This document shows positions 8,436-16,510 of a stretch of DNA of 64,000 nucleotides, piece by piece (the stretch's first letter is position 1; every line of letters begins with the position of its first letter). A program made the translations under genes and the position numbers. This DNA comes from Gillisia sp. Hel1_33_143 (GTDB taxonomy: Bacteria > Bacteroidota > Bacteroidia > Flavobacteriales > Flavobacteriaceae). Location: NCBI RefSeq assembly GCF_900104765.1, contig NZ_LT629737.1, positions 2,480,001-2,544,000 of the forward strand, in the 5' to 3' direction. The notes below the pieces were generated by a model. The model did no database searches. It saw only the letters and a list, made by a program, of their open reading frames with translations, and was not told where the DNA came from.

Positions 8436-9122
8436 TTACTCAGCTTCAACTAAAAGTCTTTTCGATAATTCAGGAACCCCTAGTGCAGCTTTTTCTCTTA
8501 TAATTTCAAGATATTTACTAGGATATATGGCAGGATTTGGATCTATAAAGTAAATAGGGATTTTAGCAGGTGAAAAATCTAGTAGTGCTGCTGCAGGATA
8601 AACCTGCATGGAAGTGCCTACAATTATTAATATATCTGCCTCTTCTGTAATCTCTATAGCATGTTGCAGTTTTGGAACCGGTTCTCCAAACCAAACCACA
8701 TGTGGTCTTAATTGATGATTAAATTCACAAAAATCTCCTACATTAAGGTCTGTTTTCCAATCCATTACCAGATCTTCATCAAAAGTACTTCTTACTTTTA
8801 AAAGTTCTCCATGCAGATGAGTTACATTAGAACTGCCAGCTCTTTCATGAAGGTCATCTATGTTTTGCGTTATAATGTGAACATTATATTTTTCTTCTAG
8901 ATCTCGCAATGCATTATGAGCTGCATTAGGTTCAACTTCTAAAAGTTGTTTTCTTCTAAGATTGTAGAAGTTAAGTACATTTTCTTGATCTCTAGCCCAA
9001 CCTTCTGGAGAAGCAACATCCATAACATTATGGCCTTCCCAAAGACCATCCACATCTCTAAAAGTTTTGATTCCGCTTTCTGCACTAATTCCAGCGCCGG
9101 TTAATACTACAATATTTTTCAT
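8436..9122 (-). CDS. SIR2-family NAD-dependent protein deacylase (CobB-like, zinc site absent)
   Basis: Class III sirtuin of 228 aa. The NAD-binding motif GAGISAESGIKTFR is at residues 9-22, QNIDD at 86-90, the catalytic His104 in THLHGE and GTSMQVYP near the C-terminus. Tyr53 and Arg56 (FYNLRR) match the YxxR pair that in CobB and SIRT5 recognises succinyl- or malonyl-lysine, so desuccinylase/demalonylase activity is likely. The four cysteines of the structural zinc site are missing: the module around residues 108-140 has a single Cys (132). It stands alone, about 100 bases from purB on the same strand. Confidence 0.93.
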   Translation of the reverse strand: MKNIVVLTGAGISAESGIKTFRDVDGLWEGHNVMDVASPEGWARDQENVLNFYNLRRKQLLEVEPNAAHNALRDLEEKYNVHIITQNIDDLHERAGSSNVTHLHGELLKVRSTFDEDLVMDWKTDLNVGDFCEFNHQLRPHVVWFGEPVPKLQHAIEITEEADILIIVGTSMQVYPAAALLDFSPAKIPIYFIDPNPAIYPSKYLEIIREKAALGVPELSKRLLVEAE

Positions 9123-9220
9123 GAGGAATAGTAGGTTATTGACATTGAAGGAATCAAAGTATAACTTTTAATTTTATAATCCAATGAAATATGAATAGGC
9201 GTAAAGTGAAGAAAATAAAA

Positions 9221-9253
9221 AAACCGCTTAAAATTTATATTTTAAGCGGTTTT
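9221..9253 (-). terminator. Rho-independent terminator downstream of the tRNA gene
   Basis: AAACCGCTTAAAA / TTTTAAGCGGTTT stem directly after the 3' end of the tRNA gene on the minus strand, followed by a run of T in that orientation (A-rich on the plus strand, 9212-9223). Confidence 0.8.
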
Positions 9254-9257
9254 GAAG

Positions 9258-9331
9258 TAGCGAGAACGAGATTTGAACTCGTGACCTCCGGGTTATGAAT
9301 CCGACGCTCTAACCAACTGAGCTACCTCGCC
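9258..9331 (-). tRNA. tRNA-Met (CAU anticodon)
   Basis: 74-nt cloverleaf on the minus strand: acceptor GGCGAGG/TCTCGCT with G1-U72 and G7-U66 wobbles, D arm GCTC/GAGC, anticodon loop TTCATAA with anticodon CAU, T arm ACGAG/CTCGT, discriminator A73. CCA is not encoded. The G1-U72 pair argues against initiator tRNA. Elongator Met is the best call; tRNA-Ile with a lysidine-modified CAU anticodon is the alternative. The pair A31-C39 at the base of the anticodon loop is mismatched. Confidence 0.93.
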
Positions 9332-9412
9332 AAAAGGTAAATGATTTCAAACTAGTATTTTAACAGAGAACCTTTATGAATAAAGAGCTTCGCTGCTCAA
9401 AGTTTGCGGCTG

Positions 9413-9443
9413 CAAATATATAAACAATTTGAATTGAGGCAAA
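9413..9443 (-). promoter_or_regulatory. Promoter of the tRNA-Met gene
   Basis: On the minus strand a TTTG (9443-9440), a 19-base spacer and TATATTTG (9420-9413) match the Bacteroidota -33/-7 promoter. It lies about 80 bases upstream of the tRNA. This is the best-matched promoter in the window. Confidence 0.75.
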
Positions 9444-9526
9444 CTTTATTTTAAAAAACTTTTAAAATCTTTTCTTTTAATGTTTCCAATTAATATTTAT
9501 ATTGCCCAAAATCTAACAAATACAGC

Positions 9527-9916
9527 ATGGAAGATAAAGTTAAGTACGAAATGGAATTTCCTATTCAGGCATCTCCTTCGTTATTATATCAATATATTTC
9601 AACCCCTTCAGGATTAAGTGAATGGTACGCAGACAACGTAAACTCTCGTGGAGAACTATTTACATTCATCTGGGATGGCTCTGAAGAGAAGGCAAAGCTG
9701 GTAAGTAAGAAGAATGGAGAGCGCATTAAATTTAGATGGATAGAAGATGAGGATACTTCATATTTCTTCGAAATTAGAATCCAGGTAGACGATATTACAA
9801 AAGATGTTTCAATCATGGTTACAGATTTTGCAGATGATGAAGATGAAATTGCAGAAGGAAAAATGTTATGGGAAAATATGATCTCTAACTTAAAACAGAT
9901 ATTAGGTTCGGTTTAG
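9527..9916 (+). CDS. START-like domain protein (SRPBCC fold)
   Basis: 129-aa cytosolic protein of the Bacteroidota START-like family. The N-terminal KYEMEFPIQASPSLLYQYISTPSGLSEWYAD and the following strand pattern (FTFIWDGSEEKAKLV, ERIKFRWIED) match the SRPBCC helix-grip fold, ending in a long C-terminal helix (MLWENMISNLKQIL). Such folds bind hydrophobic ligands, but no ligand is known for this family. It is immediately upstream of the class IV aminotransferase gene, separated by a promoter and hairpin. Confidence 0.8.
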   Translation: MEDKVKYEMEFPIQASPSLLYQYISTPSGLSEWYADNVNSRGELFTFIWDGSEEKAKLVSKKNGERIKFRWIEDEDTSYFFEIRIQVDDITKDVSIMVTDFADDEDEIAEGKMLWENMISNLKQILGSV

Positions 9917-9942
9917 AAATCCTTATATAAATAGTATCTTTG
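9912..9942 (+). promoter_or_regulatory. Promoter of the class IV aminotransferase gene
   Basis: TTTA (9912-9915), a 19-base spacer and TATCTTTG (9935-9942) fit the Bacteroidota -33/-7 pattern. The -33 element overlaps the stop codon of the preceding gene. A hairpin begins at the very next base. Confidence 0.55.
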
Positions 9943-9969
9943 CCCCGTTTCTAAAAACGGGGTTTTTTT
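9943..9969 (+). terminator. Hairpin with T7 tract abutting a start codon (terminator or 5'-leader attenuator)
   Basis: CCCCGTTT-CTAA-AAACGGGG (9943-9962) is followed by seven T and then directly by the ATG at 9970. By shape it is an intrinsic terminator for the START-like gene. Because a -7 box sits just before it, it would also form the whole 5' leader of the aminotransferase mRNA. Confidence 0.7.
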
Positions 9970-10815
9970 ATGATGAATTTTAATGGAAGTTTAGTAGAGA
10001 AAGAGCAAGCAACAATTTCACCAAATAACAGAGGTTTGGCTTACGGTGATTCTGTATTTGAGACCATTCGTGTAATATCAGGAAAAATAATGTTTTGGGA
10101 AGATCATTATTTTAGACTTATGGCTTCTATGAGAATCATGAGAATGGAAATTCCTTCAAATTTTTCTCCGGAATTTTTAGAATCTGAGATTTTAGCGTTG
10201 GTTAAGGCTAATGATCTGGAGACTTCACCTGCTCGCGTAAAGTTTACAGTTTGTAGAATGGAAGGTGGATATTATAGCCCAACAACCTTAGAAGTAGATT
10301 ATTTAATCCAAGCATCACAACTGCCCAATTCTTTTTATCTATTAAATCAGGATCCATATGAAATTGAACTTTTCAAGGATCATTACATCACAAGCGGACT
10401 TTTATCTACAATCAAGTCTAATAACAGAGCTGTAAACGTTCTAGGAAGTATCTACGCTAAAGAAAACAGTTATAACAACTGCTTGCTGCTAAATGAGAAA
10501 AAATCTATTGTAGAAGCTTTAAATGGGAATATATTTCTAATTAAAGATAATAAAATCAAAACGCCTCCTCTTACTGAAGGTGCTTTAAACGGTATAGTGA
10601 GAAAACAGCTTTTATCCATTATTAAAACTCTTCCAGAACTGGAAATTGAAGAAGCTGCTATTTCACCTTTTGAACTGCAAAAAGCAGATGAGCTTTTTAT
10701 TACTAACGTTATTGTTGGAATCCAGCCAATAACAAAATATAGAAAGAAAGAATTTAAGATCGAGGTAACAAAAGAAATACTTTCTAAACTTAACGTAAAA
10801 GCTAGATTAGGTTAA
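9970..10815 (+). CDS. Class IV PLP-dependent aminotransferase (branched-chain aminotransferase / aminodeoxychorismate lyase type)
   Basis: 281-aa fold-type IV PLP enzyme. Visible matches are GLAYGDSVFETIRV (residues 24-37), the PLP lysine in LLSTIKSNNRAVN, EALNGNIFLIKDNKIKTPPL and the glycine-rich TEGALNGIVR. Sequence alone does not separate branched-chain amino acid transaminase, D-amino acid transaminase and 4-amino-4-deoxychorismate lyase (PabC). Context (single gene beside YqgE) does not decide. ATG codons at 9970 and 9973 are both possible. The start directly follows a hairpin with a T tract. Confidence 0.85.
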   Translation: MMNFNGSLVEKEQATISPNNRGLAYGDSVFETIRVISGKIMFWEDHYFRLMASMRIMRMEIPSNFSPEFLESEILALVKANDLETSPARVKFTVCRMEGGYYSPTTLEVDYLIQASQLPNSFYLLNQDPYEIELFKDHYITSGLLSTIKSNNRAVNVLGSIYAKENSYNNCLLLNEKKSIVEALNGNIFLIKDNKIKTPPLTEGALNGIVRKQLLSIIKTLPELEIEEAAISPFELQKADELFITNVIVGIQPITKYRKKEFKIEVTKEILSKLNVKARLG

Positions 10816-10821
10816 AAGATC

Positions 10822-11382
10822 TTAGTTATAACTTGGATTTTCTGGTGCATTGGACCAAAGCATATAATTTCCACCAAGTTCTATCATCTTATCTTTCCAG
10901 AAAGATCTATAGGGTCTTTCTATAATATCTTTAGCGTCTTGGTGAGCGGTGATTATCCAAGAATTAGAATTTAATTCTTCCTGTAATTGTTCCGCATCCC
11001 AACCTGAATATCCTAAGAAAAAACGGATCTGTTTTTCTGTTATCAGACCTTTAGAAATTAATTCTTTTACCGCATCAAAATTTCCTCCCCAATAGATGCC
11101 ATTTGCTATTTCTATACTGTCGGGAATTAGGTCTGGAATTTTATGAATAAAATATAAATTATCCTGTTCTACAGGCCCGCCATTATATATTTTAAAGCTC
11201 TTGGTAAGGTCTGGAATTAGTTCCTGAAGGGTAAAATCTAAGACTTTATTTAAAATAAAGCCTATAGATCCATTTTCTGAATGTTCTGCTAGAAGTACTA
11301 CAGACCTATTAAATGAGACATCTCCAATTATTGAAGGTTCTGCAACTAATAGCAATCCCTTAGTTGGTTTTAAAGCTATCAT
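10822..11382 (-). CDS. YqgE/AlgH family protein (UPF0301)
   Basis: 186-aa cytosolic protein of the UPF0301 family. Characteristic stretches are KGLLLVAEPSIIGDVSFNRSVVLL, GSIGFILNK, YNGGPVEQDNLYFIH and FLGYSGWDAEQL. The family is widespread and structurally known, with no established biochemical role. In some proteobacteria AlgH affects alginate and other traits. It is convergent with the aminotransferase gene with only 6 bases between stops, and no terminator is visible there. Confidence 0.93.
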   Translation of the reverse strand: MIALKPTKGLLLVAEPSIIGDVSFNRSVVLLAEHSENGSIGFILNKVLDFTLQELIPDLTKSFKIYNGGPVEQDNLYFIHKIPDLIPDSIEIANGIYWGGNFDAVKELISKGLITEKQIRFFLGYSGWDAEQLQEELNSNSWIITAHQDAKDIIERPYRSFWKDKMIELGGNYMLWSNAPENPSYN

Positions 11383-11456
11383 AAGCCTATCTTTTGTTTA
11401 AAGCTAAAGATTTATTTAACAAATTCAAATTTTAACTAATTTTTTTTCCAAAAAAA

Positions 11457-11476
11457 AACTCTCCCGGAGGAGAGTT
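11457..11476 (-). terminator. Rho-independent terminator of the HU gene
   Basis: AACTCTCC / GGAGAGTT stem followed on the minus strand by a run of nine T (plus-strand A run at 11450-11458), 25 bases after the HU stop codon. Confidence 0.88.
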
Positions 11477-11500
11477 GTACTTTATAATTGTGGTAAATTC

Positions 11501-11773
11501 TTAGTTTACAGCTTTTTGTAAATCTGCTCCGGCTTTAAATTTAACTACATTCTTAGCAGCAATTTTAATAGTATTTCCGGTTTGTGGGTTTCTTCCTTCA
11601 CGTGCAGCTCTTTTAGATACTGACCAAGATCCGAATCCTACTAAAGATACCCGATCACCTTTTTTAAGAGACTTTTCAACGTTCTCTAAAAATGATTCTA
11701 ATGCTTTTTTTGCGGCAGCTTTCGAAATTCCTGCATTCTCAGCCATTGCATCGATTAAATCTGTTTTGTTCAT
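11501..11773 (-). CDS. HU family DNA-binding protein
   Basis: 90-aa nucleoid protein that bends DNA as a dimer. It has the usual length and the family signature GFGSWSVSKRAAREGRNPQTG (residues 46-66), including the intercalating RNPQTG turn on the beta arm, preceded by MNKTDLIDAMAENAGISKAAAKKALESF. The gene is monocistronic with its own promoter and a strong terminator. Confidence 0.96.
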   Translation of the reverse strand: MNKTDLIDAMAENAGISKAAAKKALESFLENVEKSLKKGDRVSLVGFGSWSVSKRAAREGRNPQTGNTIKIAAKNVVKFKAGADLQKAVN

Positions 11774-11824
11774 AATTTGAATTTTAAATTACTTGTTGGT
11801 TAAACATTCTGTTAATTTGCTTTA

Positions 11825-11855
11825 CAAATTTATGTGGATATTTCAGCCGTGCAAG
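11825..11855 (-). promoter_or_regulatory. Promoter of the HU gene
   Basis: On the minus strand CTTG (11855-11852), a 19-base spacer and TAAATTTG (11832-11825) match the Bacteroidota -33/-7 pattern, giving a leader of about 45 bases. Confidence 0.6.
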
Positions 11856-11958
11856 TAATATCAAGGGAAAAGCGAGTTTTTGTTAATAACTTAGGTAAAT
11901 TGTTAATAACATTTGCTTTAAAAATCTAAAATTTGTTCATTTCACTATTTATAAGGGT

Positions 11959-12906
11959 TCACAGAACTTTCGCCTCTTCTTCAAAATTAAATCCGTTTAA
12001 AAGCTGCTTCACTTCCATTTTTCGTTTTCCGGGTAACTGAATTTCTTTAAAAATTATATATGCATCTTTAGCACTCACTTTTAAGGTCTTATTCTCTACT
12101 ACTAATCTTCCTAAAGGCTCATTGTGATCCATATCTTCGATCTCAACTTCAAAAACTTTTACCTTCAACTCTTCATTTCCATTTTGTATCAATGTCCATG
12201 CAGTTGGGTACGGGTTTAGTCCTCTTACGTGATTCTTGATATCTTTCGCATTTCTACTCCAATCTATTTGAGTGTTCTCTTTAGTGAGTTTTGGAGCTTC
12301 CTTGAGATCGTTATTATCAATTTGTTTGGTAGTGCTAATCTTATCTTGTTTCAATAGTTGTAATGTCTCTGTTACGAGCTTAGCTCCTGTGTTCATCAAT
12401 TTATCGTGAAGATCTCCTAAATTATCTTCTGGCAAAATCTCAACCTCCTTTTGTAAGATCATCTCTCCTGTATCTATCTTTTCATCTATAAAAAAGGTGG
12501 AAACACCTGTTTTGGTCTCTCCATTAATAATAGCCCAATTAATTGGAGCTGCACCGCGATATTGCGGTAGTAGTGAGGCGTGAAGGTTAAAGGTTCCAAG
12601 TGCCGGCATCTGCCATACTGCTTTTGGGAGCATTCTAAATGCTACAACTACCTGTACATTTGCATTCAGTTCTTTTAATTCTTCTAAAAAACCTTCAGAT
12701 TTTAAATTGGTAGGTTGCAATATTTTTAAGTTGTTGGCAACAGCAAACTCCTTTACAGCACTTTCTTGAAGTTTTCTTCCTCTTCCCGCAGGTCTGTCTG
12801 GGGCGGTAATAACTCCAACTACGTTAAATTTATGTTCTATGATCTCCTTAAGGGTTGAAACCGCAAACTCCGGAGTACCCATAAAAATTATTCTTAAATC
12901 TTTCAT
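11959..12906 (-). CDS. fmt: Methionyl-tRNA formyltransferase
   Basis: Formylates initiator Met-tRNA using 10-formyltetrahydrofolate. 315 aa, as in E. coli (315). Motifs seen are IFMGTPEFAVSTLKEI (N-terminus), RPAGRGRKLQ, the catalytic region FNLHASLLPQYRGAAPINWAI, DTGEMI, and GLNPYPTAWT at the start of the C-terminal OB-type domain. Its start codon overlaps the end of recQ by 4 bases, so it is third in an operon with the AAA ATPase and recQ. The usual partner def is not adjacent. Confidence 0.97.
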   Translation of the reverse strand: MKDLRIIFMGTPEFAVSTLKEIIEHKFNVVGVITAPDRPAGRGRKLQESAVKEFAVANNLKILQPTNLKSEGFLEELKELNANVQVVVAFRMLPKAVWQMPALGTFNLHASLLPQYRGAAPINWAIINGETKTGVSTFFIDEKIDTGEMILQKEVEILPEDNLGDLHDKLMNTGAKLVTETLQLLKQDKISTTKQIDNNDLKEAPKLTKENTQIDWSRNAKDIKNHVRGLNPYPTAWTLIQNGNEELKVKVFEVEIEDMDHNEPLGRLVVENKTLKVSAKDAYIIFKEIQLPGKRKMEVKQLLNGFNFEEEAKVL

Positions 12907-14807
12907 GTATTTTTTATTTTGAATGTTTTATTGGGGTTTAAAACAATGATATCTTTATCTAATAATAGTTGAAGAACTTTTAAAATGCCATTTTCTGGAT
13001 AGGGTAAAGATGCTACCAATTCTCGAGAATTTTTCTCCTGCATTTCTAAGGCTTTAATAATGGCCTCATATATCCGTTTAATCGTTTCTTTTTTAACCTT
13101 TTTTTCCGGAGTTAGGCATACCGAGCAAATACCACAATTGGTAGTGACCTTTTCACCAAAATATGATAATAGCTGCCGGCTTCTACAGATCTTATCATTT
13201 TCTACATAATTTAAAAGCGCTGTAATCTTATCTTTTTTATTCTGGCTTTGGGATTTTATATATTTAGAATAGGGGTAAATGCTGCTTTCATCTTCTCTTG
13301 GAACAAGAAATGTAATGGAAGCATCATTTTGTTGATGTTCAAATTCTGCAATCCCATCTTTTTTTAACTGCTGAAGTACTTCAATAGCTTCTTTCTCTAT
13401 AGTGCCAGCTTTAGAACAAATTGCAGCCAGGTTTATAGCAACTTTATTTTCAAATATTCCTCCGTATGTTCTTAGAATTGATTTTACTATTGGGTCAAAC
13501 TTTGGATTTTCCTCAAGATAATAGAATAATGCTTTATTGGAAATTATAAACTGAAGCTTTGCTGACTTCTCAAATTGTTGAGATAATTTTAATACACTAA
13601 TTCTATCAAGTAGCTGAAGGGTATTATAAGCTTTGAGATAGTTAAGTTGATATCTATTGCAAAATTCTGAAAAATTAAAATCATGCGTTGTGTCTAAACC
13701 CTCTCCAAACGCAATTTGAAAATAGGAGGTAAGCTTCTTATAAACCAATAACACAAACTCAAGATCTGGTAAATTATTTAAGAACTGACTTTTTAAATGA
13801 GGAATATCGCTATTATTTGTGATAATTGTAGCTGTAGCGGGTTTTTCATCTCTTCCTGCTCTTCCTGCTTCCTGAAAATAACTCTCTATACTTTCCGGAA
13901 GATTTAGATGGATTACATGCCTAACATTTGCTTTATCTATTCCCATCCCAAAGGCATTAGTAGCTACCATGATCTTGGTTTTTTCCTGTAGCCATGAGTT
14001 TAATCTTAAAGATTTCTCAGAAGAAGACAATCCACCATGAAATGCCTTGGCAGTGTAACCATAATGGGTTAATTCTTGAGCGATCTCTTGAGTAGCATTT
14101 CTACTTCTTACGTAGATTATGGAAGATTCTTCTTTATTATTTAAGATAGTTCTTAGCCTATAGATCTTATCTTCAGTTCTCAATACCTGAAATGCAATAT
14201 TCTCTCTCAAAAGGGTTTTTTTATAAACCTTAGGAGAAGTTAGAAGTAATTGTTTTCTAATATCTTCCACCACTTCTTTTGTGGCAGAGGCTGTTAAAGC
14301 CATTACAGGCGTTTCCGGATGTAGTTCCCTTAGAACCGAAACATTTAAATATGCAGGTCTAAAATCATGGCCCCATTGGGAGATACAATGGGCTTCATCT
14401 ATAGCTATTAAATTAACCGGCATCTGTTTTATACGCTGTTGAACGAGATCTTGCTGAAGGCGTTCTGGAGAAAGATATAAGAATTTATAATTTCCGTAGA
14501 TGCAATTATCTAAAAGCGTATCCAATTCAGAATAAGAGATACCGCCAGTTATAGCAAGTGCTTTGATGCCTTTTTGATGGAGTGTTTTTACCTGATCTTC
14601 TATTAATGCAACTAAAGGGGAGACAATAATGCAGATTCCTTCTTTTAATAATGATGGGATCTGGAAACATATGGATTTGCCGCCACCTGTAGGTAAAAGC
14701 GCAATAATATCATCCCCCTTATAGGCCGCTTCTATAATTTCTTCCTGTAACGGTCTAAAAGTGTGATGTCCCCAATATTTTTTTAATATGTCTCTTGCTT
14801 CCTGCAA
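12903..14807 (-). CDS. recQ: ATP-dependent DNA helicase RecQ
   Basis: 3'-5' DNA helicase of recombination and repair, 634 aa. Walker A GGGKS is at residues 41-45, DEAH at 137-140, the aromatic-rich loop AHCISQWGHDFRPAY follows, then motif VI in QEAGRAGRDEKPA. The RecQ-C-terminal zinc site is visible as CRSRQLLSYFGE and CGICSVC near residues 535-560. The C-terminus is a winged-helix segment. I do not see an HRDC domain, which E. coli RecQ has. It lies between the AAA ATPase gene (2 bases upstream) and fmt (4-base overlap). Confidence 0.96.
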   Translation of the reverse strand: MQEARDILKKYWGHHTFRPLQEEIIEAAYKGDDIIALLPTGGGKSICFQIPSLLKEGICIIVSPLVALIEDQVKTLHQKGIKALAITGGISYSELDTLLDNCIYGNYKFLYLSPERLQQDLVQQRIKQMPVNLIAIDEAHCISQWGHDFRPAYLNVSVLRELHPETPVMALTASATKEVVEDIRKQLLLTSPKVYKKTLLRENIAFQVLRTEDKIYRLRTILNNKEESSIIYVRSRNATQEIAQELTHYGYTAKAFHGGLSSSEKSLRLNSWLQEKTKIMVATNAFGMGIDKANVRHVIHLNLPESIESYFQEAGRAGRDEKPATATIITNNSDIPHLKSQFLNNLPDLEFVLLVYKKLTSYFQIAFGEGLDTTHDFNFSEFCNRYQLNYLKAYNTLQLLDRISVLKLSQQFEKSAKLQFIISNKALFYYLEENPKFDPIVKSILRTYGGIFENKVAINLAAICSKAGTIEKEAIEVLQQLKKDGIAEFEHQQNDASITFLVPREDESSIYPYSKYIKSQSQNKKDKITALLNYVENDKICRSRQLLSYFGEKVTTNCGICSVCLTPEKKVKKETIKRIYEAIIKALEMQEKNSRELVASLPYPENGILKVLQLLLDKDIIVLNPNKTFKIKNT

Positions 14808-14809
14808 AT

Positions 14810-15349
14810 TTATTTTCCCAGGTTACTTAAAATAAAGTTACTGCGTTCATCTACAGAGAGTTTTGGAACTTCAATAGGATCGTAGCCGTAGTTAATATAA
14901 GCTTTTTTTAGAAACTCATGTATTAGAACGGCTTGCTCAAAAGATTCATAGCGCTCATTGTCAGTTTTATAAATTTCTTGCCAAGGTGGCATCAGGAAGA
15001 TCTTAGTGTAGGTATGATGCTCACAGGCTTTCGTAAATTCTTTAGGATATTCTGTTCCAAAGTAATCCATATAGGCTACTACATCTGGGATACCGCGATC
15101 TATAAAGATTATTTCTTCTGAAATCTCTTTAGCCTGCAGATGTTGATTTACCCTGGCTTCTAATAATTTCTTGCTAAATAATAGCGGTTGGTCTAAAAAT
15201 AATTGCTCAATTCCTTGTCTTTGAGCTTCAAGCGTAATCTCTCTAGAAACTTCATGAAGGCATGAAAAGCCTTTAGTTTCTAGATCTACTATTACTGATG
15301 ATTTTCCGGTACCGGGACCGCCGGTAATTACAATTCTTTTATTTTGCAC
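14810..15349 (-). CDS. AAA-type nucleotide-binding protein (P-loop kinase-like)
   Basis: 179-aa cytosolic P-loop protein. Walker A is GGPGTGKSS at residues 10-18, a Walker B-like segment is IIFIDRGIPDVVAYM at about 83-97, followed by an arginine/lid region (PPWQEIYKTDNERYESF). The family (AAA_28, related to the kinase half of NadR) is widespread in Bacteroidota but has no firm substrate. It is first in the operon with recQ and fmt, with a 2-base gap to recQ. Confidence 0.82.
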   Translation of the reverse strand: MQNKRIVITGGPGTGKSSVIVDLETKGFSCLHEVSREITLEAQRQGIEQLFLDQPLLFSKKLLEARVNQHLQAKEISEEIIFIDRGIPDVVAYMDYFGTEYPKEFTKACEHHTYTKIFLMPPWQEIYKTDNERYESFEQAVLIHEFLKKAYINYGYDPIEVPKLSVDERSNFILSNLGK

Positions 15350-15399
15350 TTTGCAAATTTCGGTAATTGTAATTGATAAAAAAAATGAATCATTACTTG

Positions 15400-15407
15400 T
15401 ATATTTG
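15400..15407 (+). promoter_or_regulatory. -7 promoter box for the DUF493 gene
   Basis: TATATTTG lies 24 bases upstream of the ATG. The -33 element is not clear. Confidence 0.5.
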
Positions 15408-15431
15408 TAACCTAACAGATTAAATAAGATT

Positions 15432-15725
15432 ATGGAACCCTCAAAGAATCCTGAAGATTTTTACGCAAAGTTAAAATTGCAATTGCAAGACACAGCGCTT
15501 TGGCCTACAGAATATCTATATAAGTTCATAGTGCCAACAAGTGCTTCTAAAGTAGAGCAGATACATGATATTTTTGATAACCTTGGAGCTGTAATTACCA
15601 CGAAGAAATCCAAAACAGAAAAATATACCAGTGTCTCTGTAAATGTGAGAATGAAAGATGCAGATGCTGTGATAGAAAAATATAAACAAGTAGGTTCTCA
15701 GGTAGAAGGGGTAATATCTCTATAA
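15432..15725 (+). CDS. DUF493 family protein (YbeD-like)
   Basis: 97-aa protein of the DUF493/YbeD family. It shows the small ferredoxin-like alpha-beta fold pattern: YLYKFIVPTSASKVEQIHDIF, then TTKKSKTEKYTSVSVNVRMKDADAVIEKYKQV. YbeD is proposed to be a regulatory domain, but the function is unproven. It is divergent from the AAA ATPase operon and followed by the DUF4290 gene. Confidence 0.88.
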   Translation: MEPSKNPEDFYAKLKLQLQDTALWPTEYLYKFIVPTSASKVEQIHDIFDNLGAVITTKKSKTEKYTSVSVNVRMKDADAVIEKYKQVGSQVEGVISL

Positions 15726-15854
15726 TATTATCGTTTTGGGAATGATAAGGTTTGATTTTTATTCATTTTAAACAATAGGGCAGTTGAATAATATTTAGTA
15801 TTTTGCAGCCGATATAATTTCTACCAAGTTAATTATCACCTTTAAATTTCAATT

Positions 15855-16496
15855 TTGACATACGAATTAGAATATAACTCTGAAAGGAGCAAGTTGATCA
15901 TTCCAGAATATGGAAGGCATCTCCAAAAAATGGTGGAACACGCCGTTGCAATTGAAGATGAAACTGAACGTAATAAAGTTGCTAAATCTATTATTGCGGT
16001 AATGGGTAATATGCAGCCGCACCTTAGAGACGTTCCAGATTTCCAACATAAATTATGGGATCAGCTTTTTATAATAAGTGATTTCAAATTGGATGTAAAT
16101 TCTCCATACCCGAAGCCTTCAAAAGAGCTTTTAGAGGAGAGACCGGAAACAATGACTTATCCTCAAAATTTCCCAAAATATCGTTTCTACGGAAATAATA
16201 TTAAGAGAATGATAGATAAGGCGTTACAATGGGAAGATGGAGATCTTAAAGAGGCTTTGATCTATGCTATTGCTAACCATATGAAGAAATCTTACCTTAA
16301 TTGGAATAGAGAAACGGTAGATGATGAAGTGATCTTTGATCATTTAAAGGAATTGAGCGGTGGCAAAATAAATCTTAAGAATAAAGAAGAAGATCTTAGT
16401 GAAGCAGCAAATCTATTGCGCGGTAATAAGAAATTCAAGAATACCCCTAAAAAGAGTACACGTAACAACAATCCACGCGGACGCAAGCGTCATTAA
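15855..16496 (+). CDS. DUF4290 domain-containing protein
   Basis: 213-aa cytosolic protein of the Bacteroidota-specific DUF4290 family, of unknown function. The frame starts with TTG (15855), the only plausible start before the conserved YELEYNSERSKLIIPEYGRHLQ. The C-terminal 25 residues are very basic (KNTPKKSTRNNNPRGRKRH), which suggests nucleic acid or acidic-surface contact (inference). It lies 14 bases upstream of murA and is probably co-transcribed with it. Confidence 0.85.
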   Translation: MTYELEYNSERSKLIIPEYGRHLQKMVEHAVAIEDETERNKVAKSIIAVMGNMQPHLRDVPDFQHKLWDQLFIISDFKLDVNSPYPKPSKELLEERPETMTYPQNFPKYRFYGNNIKRMIDKALQWEDGDLKEALIYAIANHMKKSYLNWNRETVDDEVIFDHLKELSGGKINLKNKEEDLSEAANLLRGNKKFKNTPKKSTRNNNPRGRKRH

Positions 16497-16510
16497 AATA
16501 TTATTACCCT

